Source of the DNA: Candidatus Kerfeldbacteria bacterium
GTDB taxonomy: Bacteria; Patescibacteriota; Patescibacteriia; Veblenbacterales; UBA10138
Reading direction: 5' to 3'
Assembly: GCA_016217875.1 (NCBI GenBank)
Contig: JACRFN010000098.1
Coordinates: forward strand, 1-7,073
DNA: 7,073 nucleotides
A program made the translations under genes and the position numbers. Each line of letters begins with the position of its first letter. Within the stretch, counting starts at the first letter, position 1. Shown here one piece after another: positions 1 through 5,399 of this stretch. The notes under the pieces are model-generated. The model was not told where the DNA came from. It saw nothing but the letters and a program-made list of their open reading frames with translations, and made no database searches.

Positions 1-969
1 CTGGAAGGTATGGTCGCGGGCTTGGGCGACCCCTACACAGTGTTCATGAATCCGGAGACAGCCAAACAATTCAACCAGGAGTTGGAGGGTACGTTTGAAG
101 GCATTGGAGCGGAAATTGGCATCCGGGCCAACCAATTAGTCATAATTGCCCCCTTACCCAATACACCAGCCGAGCGCGCTGGTTTAAGGCCGGGTGATAA
201 AATATTAGCCATTGATAATTTTGACACCAGCGGTATGGCGGTAGATTACGCCGTCTCACTTATTCGCGGGAAGCGCGGTACCGAGGTTAAGCTGACAGTT
301 TTGCAGAACGGCGAGCGGGAGTCTAAAGAGGTTAGTTTGACGCGTGAACGCATTGAGATTGAAATAGTCCAGCAGGAGCTGAAACCTTTACCCACGGGCC
401 GCGGCCAGGCCGCTTATGTTAAGGTGGCGCACTTTTCCAGCAACACGGACCAGCTTTTCCGCGAGGCCTGGCAAAAGTTGGCCTCCCGCGGCGTCCAGGG
501 TATAGTGCTTGATTTAAGAAACAACCCAGGCGGTTATCTTGACCAGGCTATAGAAATATCTAGCCACTGGATAGCCGAGGGCGTGGTTGTGAAGGAACAA
601 TTCGCCCCGCCCGAGTTCCGTCAGCACCGCAGTACGGGTAAGGGGGAGTTGGCCGCTATACCTACGGTCGTGTTGGTTAATCAGGGGTCGGCTTCCGCCT
701 CTGAGATAGTGGCTGGAGCTTTGCAGGACACGCGTCGGGCCACCTTGGTCGGAGAACAGACTTTTGGCAAGGGTTCGGTGCAGGATCTGGAGGAGTTCCC
801 TGACGGCTCGGCCGTTAAAATAACCATTGCCAAGTGGTTTACACCCAAAGGGCGTTCGATTGATAAAAACGGCATCAAGCCGGATATTGAGATAAAGCTC
901 AGTAAAGAAGATTTTGAGGCTGGCCGTGATCCCCAATTAGAGCGGGCGCTGGAGTTATTAGCCCGTTAG
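1..969 (+). CDS. S41 family carboxyl-terminal processing peptidase (5' end cut off by window)
   Basis: This is a serine protease of the Tsp/CtpA family, which acts at the membrane or in the envelope and cleaves proteins near their C-termini. The frame is open from base 1, so the N-terminus (normally a signal or membrane segment plus a helical region) lies outside the window. A PDZ domain, which binds substrate tails, is encoded at about 85-335 (EGIGAEIG to TVLQNG). The core follows, with the family motif LDLRNNPGG near 508-534. The catalytic Ser is the middle Ser of SASASE (codon 694-696) and the Lys of FGKGSVQ is codon 769-771. Their 25-residue spacing and the Asp 11 residues after the Ser (727-729) match E. 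coli Tsp Ser430, Asp441 and Lys455, so it should be active. The ATG at 10 is internal. It ends with TAG, 13 bases before the first inverted-repeat element. Confidence 0.93.
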   Translation: MEGMVAGLGDPYTVFMNPETAKQFNQELEGTFEGIGAEIGIRANQLVIIAPLPNTPAERAGLRPGDKILAIDNFDTSGMAVDYAVSLIRGKRGTEVKLTVLQNGERESKEVSLTRERIEIEIVQQELKPLPTGRGQAAYVKVAHFSSNTDQLFREAWQKLASRGVQGIVLDLRNNPGGYLDQAIEISSHWIAEGVVVKEQFAPPEFRQHRSTGKGELAAIPTVVLVNQGSASASEIVAGALQDTRRATLVGEQTFGKGSVQDLEEFPDGSAVKITIAKWFTPKGRSIDKNGIKPDIEIKLSKEDFEAGRDPQLERALELLAR

Positions 970-982
970 GGTAAAGTGGGGC

Positions 983-1173
983 TATGCCCCGTAATACAAC
1001 CCGGTACGAGAACCGTCGTTCCGTACCAGACTCCGCTCCCTCCGTTCGCTCCACTTCGTCCGCCCTTGTCATTCCTATGAACAACACCAGAGTATTAATC
1101 ATACAGTCGAAGCGAAGTCCCGTAGTGAGCCGATGGACATCGGCTCTACTACGGGGTTGATATACGGGGTATG
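983..1173. repeat. Inverted-repeat intergenic element A
   Basis: The left end (983-1000, TATGCCCCGTAATACAAC) is an imperfect inverted repeat of the right end (1156-1173). As RNA, 15 of 18 positions could pair, two of them G-U, around a three-base internal loop. Element B (1916-2081) has the same ends with the same mismatches. The interior holds a small hairpin (GGTACG at 1003-1008 with CGTACC at 1022-1027) and a long palindrome at 1119-1155. The element fills nearly all the space between the peptidase stop and the acylphosphatase start, and its last three bases are that gene's ATG. No protein is encoded. It could be a small non-autonomous mobile element or a structured intergenic RNA element. 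The family is not one I can name. Confidence 0.7.
1119..1155. repeat. Long palindrome with GAGCCGATG core
   Basis: CCCGTAGT and GAGCCGATG (1119-1135) pair with CATCGGCTC (1138-1146) and ACTACGGG (1148-1155). This gives a 17-bp stem with a two-base spacer (GA) and one bulged T at 1147. There is no following T-tract, so it is not a typical intrinsic terminator. The same core and bulge recur at 4654-4686 with a different outer stem. Confidence 0.8.
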
Positions 1174-1440
1174 CGGCGACGGTGCCATCTTAGGCTTAAG
1201 GGTGAAGTGCAGGGTGTTGGTTTGCGCGGCAGCTGCCGCCTTAAAGCTTGGTGGCTTGGGTTGGGCGGTTGGGTGCGCAATGAGCCTGACGGTACGGTCA
1301 GGCTGGTTATAGAAGGGGAGGAGCGCCAAGTAGCCCGTTTCATAGCCTGGCTGCAGACCGGCTATAGCAGGTTAAATAAGTTAGAAGTAGAAGACCAACC
1401 GGCGACGGGAGAGAAAAGTTTTGCTATCCTATATAAGTAA
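1171..1440 (+). CDS. acyP: Acylphosphatase
   Basis: This 89-residue protein has the single alpha/beta acylphosphatase domain and the usual family length. The enzyme hydrolyses the carboxyl-phosphate bond of acylphosphates such as acetyl phosphate or 1,3-bisphosphoglycerate in the cytoplasm. The phosphate-binding loop reads GEVQGVGLR at residues 11-19 (usual form G-x-V-Q-G-V-G-F-R), giving the essential Arg as R19. The second signature, GWVRNEPDG at 33-41, supplies the essential Asn as N37. Leu replaces the common Phe at position 18. The ATG at 1171 is the only sensible start before the domain. It has no Shine-Dalgarno sequence and coincides with the end of element A. The stop overlaps the rplI start by one base (TAATG), so the two are probably co-transcribed and translationally coupled. 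Confidence 0.93.
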   Translation: MRRRCHLRLKGEVQGVGLRGSCRLKAWWLGLGGWVRNEPDGTVRLVIEGEERQVARFIAWLQTGYSRLNKLEVEDQPATGEKSFAILYK

Positions 1441-1889
1441 TGAAAGTCATTTTTACCCAAGAGGTTACGGGTGTGGCCCACCGCGATGAAGTGCGGGAGG
1501 TGGCAGAAGGCTATGCCCTAAATTACCTTTTCCCGCAGGGTTTGGCCGTACGCGCCACGCCTGAGAGATTGGCGGCTTTAACGCAACGTTCGCAAGCAAA
1601 GCAAATTTCCAGCTCGCGGGAACTGGAACAGGCTAAGAGTAGAGCGGGGGAGCTGGGGGGTAAGGTAGTGACTTTAGCCTGTCGGGCCTCCTCCGCTGGT
1701 AAACTTTACGCCGCCGTGACGCCAGATGACGCCGCGCAGACTATGGCAGAACAGCTGCATCTGCCCCTGACCGCCAGCCAAATAATAATCAACGAACATC
1801 TTAAGGCAATAGGTGACCACCAAGTTACGCTTAAGCTTCATCCACAAATAAGCGTTAAGATAACTCTCCGCCTTACTTCAACTGCTTAA
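1440..1889 (+). CDS. rplI: 50S ribosomal protein bL9
   Basis: The 149-residue product has the length and two-domain design of bL9, which binds 23S rRNA at the base of the L1 stalk and helps maintain reading frame. The N-terminal RNA-binding domain is recognised by MKVIF at the start and GYALNYLFPQGLAVRAT at about residues 24-40 (compare GYARNFLVPQGKAVPAT in E. coli). A charged helical linker (about 41-75) leads to a C-terminal domain (about 76-145). The start overlaps the acylphosphatase stop by one base. Some CPR lineages are reported to lack bL9, so its presence may help place the organism. Identification rests on the N-terminal domain, because the C-terminal half is more divergent. Confidence 0.95.
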   Translation: MKVIFTQEVTGVAHRDEVREVAEGYALNYLFPQGLAVRATPERLAALTQRSQAKQISSSRELEQAKSRAGELGGKVVTLACRASSAGKLYAAVTPDDAAQTMAEQLHLPLTASQIIINEHLKAIGDHQVTLKLHPQISVKITLRLTSTA

Positions 1890-1940
1890 TTATTATCTTC
1901 AAGTTTACCTACCGATATGCCCAGTAATACAACTTCGCTA

Positions 1941-1962
1941 GCCTGCCTGTCGGCAGGCAGGC
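1941..1962. repeat. GCCTGCC/GGCAGGC palindromic hairpin
   Basis: GCCTGCCTG (1941-1949) pairs perfectly with CAGGCAGGC (1954-1962) across a TCGG loop. Similar GC-rich palindromes are, as I recall, scattered between genes in many CPR genomes. It sits just inside the left arm of element B. With no T-tract after it, a terminator role is unlikely. Confidence 0.7.
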
Positions 1963-2068
1963 GCTTGATTCAACCACTATGTGCCATAGCTTTATGTTTT
2001 ATTTAGAGTCATTTAATCTTTCATACTCGTTCAACCTGCTCGCGCTTCGGGTGGTTGAGCGAAGTTGA

Positions 2069-2074
2069 TATACT
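2069..2074 (+). promoter_or_regulatory. Possible -10 box for pyrG inside element B
   Basis: TATACT lies four bases before the pyrG ATG, which would give a leaderless or almost leaderless transcript. No good -35 box lies at the right distance, and the spacing is shorter than usual. Read-through from rplI or a promoter in the AT-rich interior (about 1990-2030) are alternatives. Confidence 0.3.
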
Positions 2075-2078
2075 GGGT

Positions 2079-3734
2079 ATGCCCAAAACCAAATTTATCT
2101 TTGTTTCCGGAGGAGTAATGTCATCGGTCGGTAAGGGTATTGCGGTCGCTTCCCTGTCTAAGTTGTTGCAGAGTAAGGGCTACCGGGTCGTACCGGTCAA
2201 GTGTGAGAATTATCTTAACGTCGACGCCGGCACCATCCGTCCCGCTGAACACGGTGAGGTGTTTGTTTGTGATGATGGTATTGAAACTGATCAGGATATC
2301 GGCACTTATGAGCGTTTTTTGGATTTGTCACTATCCCGTGACAATTTTATCACCATGGGATTGGTTTACCAGACGGTTATTCAGCGCGAGCGTAATTTTG
2401 GTTATGAGGGTGAGGATGTAGAAGCCATTCCTCACCTCTGCGATGAAATCATCAACCGTATCAAGGAAGCGGGGCGCAAGTCCCGGGCCGACATCGTGGT
2501 GGTGGAGCTGGGGGGTACGGCTGGCGAATATCAGAACATTTTTTACTATGAGGCTTCGCGTATCATGAAGTTGAGAAATAAGGATAGTGTGTTGCATGTA
2601 CACGTGGCTTATTTGCCCACGCCGCCGACGGTGGGGGAAATGAAATCCAAGCCAGTGCAGACTTCAGTTCATTTACTGAATTCTATGGCCATTCAGCCTG
2701 ATTTTATCGTGGCCCGGGCTCAGCGGCCGGTGGACCGCAAGCGACGAGAGCGTTTAGCCATGTTTTGCAATATGGATGGCGATGATATTATCTCCAACCC
2801 CGACCTTGATTCGGTGTATGAAGTGGCGCTTAAATTTGACGAACAGAATTTTGCTGACCGCATTCTCAAGCGCTTCCGCCTTAAGCCCAAAGGCCGCGAC
2901 CTGGATGATTGGCGCCAGCTGGCCGAGACCGTTAAGTCGGCAGCCGCGCCTCTGCCGATCGCGGTGGTGGGTAAGTATTTTTCCACCGGCGACTATGTAC
3001 TGGGCGACGTTTATGTTTCAGTCCTGGAGTCTTTGAAACATGCCGGTTGGTACCACGGTGTTAAGCCCGAGCTACACTGGGTGGATTCAGAAAAGATTGA
3101 AGCCGACGGAGCGGCCAAGCATTTGGCGGGCATGGCCGGCCTGGTGGTGCCGGGTGGTTTTGGTAGTCGTGGTGTAGAGGGGATTATTCAAGCTATTCAG
3201 TACGCTCGGGAGCAAAAAATTCCATATTTGGGTTTATGCTATGGTATGCAGCTGGCGACGATTGAAATCGCCCGGCACTTAGCCGGTTTGGATGAAGCCA
3301 ACTCAACTGAGATTAATTCCAAAACTAAACAGCCAGTAATTCATATAATGCCCGAGCAGGAAAAGAAGCTGTTGAAGCGCGATTACGGCGCGACCATGAG
3401 GCTTGGCGCCTGGGATTGTGAAGTGGTGCGAGGCACCAAGGCCTATGAGGCTTATGGTAAAACCGATATTTCCGAGCGTCACCGCCATCGTTATGAATTC
3501 AACAACGCTTACAAGTCCAAGCTGGAAAAAGTCGGCTTGGTTATCTCCGGCACTTCACCCGACGGCCACCTGGTGGAAATAGTGGAGCTGAAAGATCACC
3601 CCTGGTTCGTGGGTGTGCAATTCCACCCTGAATTCAAATCCCGCCCCCTGCGCCCGCACCCCTTGTTCCGCGATTTCATCGGCGCGGCCGTAGCCCAACT
3701 CAACAGTACTGCTGGTACTGAGAAGAGTAGTTAG
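2079..3734 (+). CDS. pyrG: CTP synthase (glutamine-hydrolysing)
   Basis: CTP synthase converts UTP, ATP and glutamine to CTP, the last step of pyrimidine nucleotide synthesis. The 551-residue product has the normal two domains. The synthetase domain begins with the P-loop SGGVMSSVGKG (residues 10-20), followed by HGEVFVCDDGIETDQDIGT and ELGGTAGEYQN (residues 150-152 are EYQ). The glutaminase domain starts near residue 293 (VVGKY). It carries GGFGSRGVEG, the nucleophile Cys387 in GLCYGMQ, and His516 and Glu518 in FHPEF, so the triad is complete. I chose the ATG at 2079. An upstream TTG at 2055 would add eight residues from the repeat arm, while 2079 gives the usual short lead into the P-loop. 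No Shine-Dalgarno sequence is visible. A fragment of a second pyrG 3' end lies at 4726-4792. Confidence 0.97.
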   Translation: MPKTKFIFVSGGVMSSVGKGIAVASLSKLLQSKGYRVVPVKCENYLNVDAGTIRPAEHGEVFVCDDGIETDQDIGTYERFLDLSLSRDNFITMGLVYQTVIQRERNFGYEGEDVEAIPHLCDEIINRIKEAGRKSRADIVVVELGGTAGEYQNIFYYEASRIMKLRNKDSVLHVHVAYLPTPPTVGEMKSKPVQTSVHLLNSMAIQPDFIVARAQRPVDRKRRERLAMFCNMDGDDIISNPDLDSVYEVALKFDEQNFADRILKRFRLKPKGRDLDDWRQLAETVKSAAAPLPIAVVGKYFSTGDYVLGDVYVSVLESLKHAGWYHGVKPELHWVDSEKIEADGAAKHLAGMAGLVVPGGFGSRGVEGIIQAIQYAREQKIPYLGLCYGMQLATIEIARHLAGLDEANSTEINSKTKQPVIHIMPEQEKKLLKRDYGATMRLGAWDCEVVRGTKAYEAYGKTDISERHRHRYEFNNAYKSKLEKVGLVISGTSPDGHLVEIVELKDHPWFVGVQFHPEFKSRPLRPHPLFRDFIGAAVAQLNSTAGTEKSS

Positions 3735-3756
3735 GCAGGAATATCTATACTAAACA

Positions 3757-3762
3757 TATAAT
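3757..3762 (+). promoter_or_regulatory. Candidate -10 box for the slipin gene
   Basis: A perfect TATAAT lies 21 bases before the ATG at 3784, in the 49-base gap after pyrG. A second box-like TATACT is at 3746-3751. No recognisable -35 hexamer is correctly spaced, so this is a weak call. Confidence 0.4.
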
Positions 3763-3783
3763 CAACTGACTCTTAACCAACTG

Positions 3784-4551
3784 ATGCTTATGGCTACTTA
3801 CTTCATAACTCTCGCGGCACTTATATTATTGTCAGGCATTAGAATTGTGCAACAATACCAGAGGGGCGTAGTTTTTAGGTTTGGTAGAATAGTGGGCGGT
3901 AAGGAGCCTGGTTTAAACTGGATAATTCCGATTATTGAAAGTCTGCGGATTATTGACTTACGGACGGTTACTTTACGGGTGCCGGCGCAAAAGATAATTA
4001 CCAAAGATAATGTTTCGGTAGATATTTCCGCCGTAGCCTATTATAAAATAATTGACCCGGTAAAAAGTATTGTGGCCATCCAAGACGTCCGTGAGGCTAT
4101 AGATCAGGTAGCCCAAACCTCGCTCCGAAATATTGTGGGTAAATTTCAGCTGGATGAAATACTCTCTGAGCGAGAGGCGATAAACAAGGAAATCACCAAA
4201 ATTTTAGATTCTTATACTGAGCAGTGGGGAGTGGTTGTGAGTAGCGTGGATATTAAAGATATTCAATTGCCGGACGATATGCAACGCGCTATTGCCAAGC
4301 AGGCTGAGGCGGAAAGGGAGAAGCGCGCCAAAATAATATCGGCCGAAGGCGAATATTTATCCGCCCAAAAACTGGCTGACACGGCTGACATCATGATGGC
4401 TCATCCCATAGCTTTACAGCTCAGGAACCTGCAAACCCTGGCCGAAATAGCGGTGGAGAAGAATTCCACCATTATTTTCCCGGCGCAGTTGATGGGTACA
4501 GTGACGGATATTCAAAAATTCTTGTCGCAGGAACAGCCTCGAAAACCGTAA
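3784..4551 (+). CDS. Slipin (stomatin-like SPFH/band 7 protein)
   Basis: This 255-residue membrane protein belongs to the SPFH family, which oligomerises on the inner membrane and organises or protects membrane proteins. A short N-terminal hydrophobic segment (about residues 4-20) is followed directly by the slipin signature QQYQRGVVFRFGR (23-35) and GLNWIIPIIESLRIIDLRT (about 43-61). The SPFH core runs to about 165 (DNVSVDISAVAYYKI, QTSLRNIVGK, VDIKDIQLP). A charged helix (about 167-200, AEAEREKRAKIISAEGE) and a hydrophobic C-terminal stretch (NSTIIFPAQLMG) complete the usual slipin plan. A second ATG two codons in (3790) is equally possible. Slipins are often encoded beside an NfeD-type protein, but none is present here. 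The gene lies between the intact pyrG and a displaced pyrG 3' fragment. Confidence 0.92.
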   Translation: MLMATYFITLAALILLSGIRIVQQYQRGVVFRFGRIVGGKEPGLNWIIPIIESLRIIDLRTVTLRVPAQKIITKDNVSVDISAVAYYKIIDPVKSIVAIQDVREAIDQVAQTSLRNIVGKFQLDEILSEREAINKEITKILDSYTEQWGVVVSSVDIKDIQLPDDMQRAIAKQAEAEREKRAKIISAEGEYLSAQKLADTADIMMAHPIALQLRNLQTLAEIAVEKNSTIIFPAQLMGTVTDIQKFLSQEQPRKP

Positions 4552-4556
4552 GTGAA

Positions 4557-4652
4557 GCTCCACGGGCTAATCCAGCCTTCGTAGCCGAAGCTACTTCGGC
4601 GGAGTAGGCCGCCCATGACATCTTCCGATTCGTGGTTCCGTGGAGCGGAACC
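4557..4652. repeat. Structured intergenic region after the slipin gene
   Basis: This part of the 359-base gap (4552-4910) is full of inverted repeats and has no plausible gene. GCTCCACGG (4557-4565) pairs perfectly with CCGTGGAGC (4638-4646). Inside lies an imperfect hairpin at 4575-4609, whose core is GCCGAAG (4584-4590) with CTTCGGC (4594-4600). GGTTCCG (4634-4640) also pairs with CGGAACC (4646-4652), so two folds compete for the same bases. No T-tract follows, so termination of slipin transcription here is not assured. Confidence 0.6.
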
Positions 4653-4653
4653 C

Positions 4654-4686
4654 CGCACCGAGCCGATGTCCATCGGCTCTGGTACG
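4654..4686. repeat. Second palindrome with GAGCCGATG core
   Basis: GAGCCGATG (4660-4668) pairs with CATCGGCTC (4671-4679), as in the palindrome at 1119-1155. The same unpaired T (4680) lies on the right side. The outer stem differs in sequence but still pairs, CGCACC (4654-4659) with GGTACG (4681-4686), apart from one C/A mismatch. The two-base spacer is TC here and GA in the first copy. Confidence 0.75.
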
Positions 4687-4725
4687 TGGGTAAATATTAT
4701 AAAACGCCGCTCCGTGTAGGCTGGG

Positions 4726-4792
4726 TTCCACCCGCCCTCTGCGCCCGCATCCTTTGTTCCGCGATTTCATCGGCGCGTGTGTGAGGCAGTAG
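4726..4792 (+). pseudogene. pyrG fragment: Displaced copy of the pyrG 3' end
   Basis: Bases 4731-4777 match pyrG 3640-3686 with only three differences. All three fall at third codon positions and are silent, so the encoded peptide RPLRPHPLFRDFIGA is the same in both. The frame continues as C-V-R-Q then TAG (4790-4792), against A-V-A-Q-L in the intact gene, with the V and Q codons again differing silently. Just upstream, TTCCACCC (4726-4733) matches the pyrG catalytic His region. About 14 bases are missing between that match and the rest, which breaks the frame. Nothing further upstream resembles pyrG. The silent changes suggest it came from a diverged but functional pyrG. It cannot encode a protein. 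Confidence 0.82.
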
Positions 4793-4901
4793 AGAATGTT
4801 CGTCAATCAAGTTCAGACGTGTCTAGGTTGTGGATGACACATATTTGATTTAACTATAATTGTTTGGTAGGGTAGAGTGGGGTAAGATTGTTAATATCCC
4901 T

Positions 4902-4907
4902 TATAAT
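4902..4907 (+). promoter_or_regulatory. Candidate -10 box just before the 4911 ORF
   Basis: TATAAT ends three bases before the ATG at 4911. A second perfect TATAAT is at 4855-4860, with ATGACA (4834-4839) 15 bases before it. The upstream box would give a leader of about 45 bases, while the nearer one would put the transcript start at or just inside the coding sequence. Which is used cannot be decided from sequence. Confidence 0.4.
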
Positions 4908-4910
4908 TCT

Positions 4911-5213
4911 ATGGATACTACTACTTCAGCTAACTTCGCCGTTACGCCATCACAACAGCACTATAACGTTTGGGCAATTTTAGGCTTTGTATTTGCTTTC
5001 ATTAGCAGTGGTACGTCCTGTACTAAGATATATTTAGACCCAGTACCGATCGGTCCCAGTGGATCACCGTCGTATGATTACAAAAGTAGTGGAAACCACA
5101 CTACCTATGGCATCGAGTTTATGTTAGAGAGTACTCAGGGCACTATATCAACTGGTTGGAATTGTGCTCGATCAAACGGCATAGTACATGGATTGTGTCC
5201 ATTTGATTTATGA
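4911..5213 (+). CDS. Small membrane protein: DUF4190-like start joined to a pilin-like end
   Basis: The 100-residue product is not a family I recognise as a whole. Residues 1-31 (a polar start, then YNVWAILGFVFAFISS) resemble the first helix of DUF4190 membrane proteins, which normally continue into a second helix. Here the hydrophobic stretch stops after one segment. Residues from about 35 on (CTKIYLDPVP, SYDYKSSGNHTTYGIEFMLE, STGWNCARSNGI) resemble the C-terminal globular part of type IV pilins or pseudopilins in CPR bacteria. No prepilin cleavage motif is present, so it is not a normal pilin. It may be a fusion created by a deletion and could be non-functional. The frame extends upstream to a TTG at 4860, but the ATG at 4911 is preferred. 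A strong terminator follows 30 bases after the TGA. Confidence 0.6.
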   Translation: MDTTTSANFAVTPSQQHYNVWAILGFVFAFISSGTSCTKIYLDPVPIGPSGSPSYDYKSSGNHTTYGIEFMLESTQGTISTGWNCARSNGIVHGLCPFDL

Positions 5214-5243
5214 AGCAGTAGGCCGTAGTCAGGTCGATAATTA

Positions 5244-5276
5244 AATCCCCTCCAGTATAGGAGGGGATTCTTTTTT
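5244..5276 (+). terminator. Intrinsic terminator after the 4911 ORF
   Basis: AATCCCCTCC (5244-5253) pairs perfectly with GGAGGGGATT (5260-5269) around an AGTATA loop, then comes C and six Ts. On the minus strand the hairpin is preceded by an A-tract and followed by TTAATTATC, so it may also stop transcription coming through the rpmA relic. Confidence 0.92.
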
Positions 5277-5281
5277 ATGAG

Positions 5282-5368
5282 TTACTTTTCCTGCGGCACG
5301 ACTAGGACCATCTTGGCCAGCTTGAGTTGGGCGTTGAAACTACAGCGCCATTTGTGCATGATTTTGAC
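5282..5368 (-). pseudogene. rpmA fragment: Degraded copy of the rpmA 3' end
   Basis: Read on the minus strand, this stretch encodes VKIMHKWRCSFNAQLKLAKM and then VLVVPQEK before TAA (complement of 5282-5284). It aligns with the last 29 codons of the intact rpmA gene 430 bases to the right (KWRHSFNGKLKLAKMVRVVPQEK). Roughly three quarters of bases match. Some differences are silent, but others change residues (H to C, G to A, K to Q, R to L). Similarity fades beyond about 5368, and the first two thirds of bL27 are absent, so it cannot make a ribosomal protein. As with the intact gene, a hairpin terminator lies just past its stop. The right edge supplies the -35 box of the next plus-strand gene. 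Confidence 0.85.
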
Positions 5369-5391
5369 ATACTTGAGTTGTATGCTAAACT
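5364..5391 (+). promoter_or_regulatory. Promoter of the coiled-coil gene (leaderless type)
   Basis: A consensus -35 TTGACA (5364-5369) is followed after 16 bases by TAAACT (5386-5391). The ATG at 5400 begins eight bases after the -10 box, so transcription should start at or within a base or two of the start codon. There is no Shine-Dalgarno sequence, which fits a leaderless mRNA. Confidence 0.7.
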
Positions 5392-5399
5392 AGTTTTAT

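Larger units (their letters stand above)
1916..2081. repeat. Inverted-repeat intergenic element B
   Basis: The left arm (1916-1939) and the right arm (2058-2081) are inverted repeats matching at 19 of 24 positions. The outer 18 bases have the same five mismatches as element A. One pair differs between the elements in a compensating way: C990-G1166 in A is A1923-T2074 in B. The interior holds a palindromic hairpin (1941-1962) and a second inner pairing, CAACCAC (1971-1977) with GTGGTTG (2051-2057). The element starts 27 bases after the rplI stop, and its last three bases are the pyrG start codon. It contains no convincing gene. Confidence 0.75.

Noticed and set aside
514..936. Minus-strand open frame of 140 codons
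   Set aside because: It lies opposite the conserved catalytic core of the S41 peptidase and its translation resembles no known protein.
1119..1155. Palindrome as an intrinsic terminator of the S41 peptidase gene
   Set aside because: No T-tract follows on either strand, and it lies 150 bases past the stop and next to the acyP start.
2055..2078. An earlier TTG start for pyrG adding eight residues (MSEVDILG)
   Set aside because: These codons lie inside the repeat arm, have no ribosome binding site, and the family starts just before the P-loop as the ATG at 2079 gives.
4591..4806. Minus-strand open frame of 71 codons
   Set aside because: It crosses hairpins, the palindrome and the pyrG fragment in antisense, so it is not a plausible gene.
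4860..4910. TTG start extending the 4911 ORF by 17 codons
   Set aside because: The added residues (MFGRVEWGKIVNIP) do not look like part of the protein, the TTG overlaps a TATAAT box, and the ATG at 4911 starts right before a typical DUF4190-like N-terminus.
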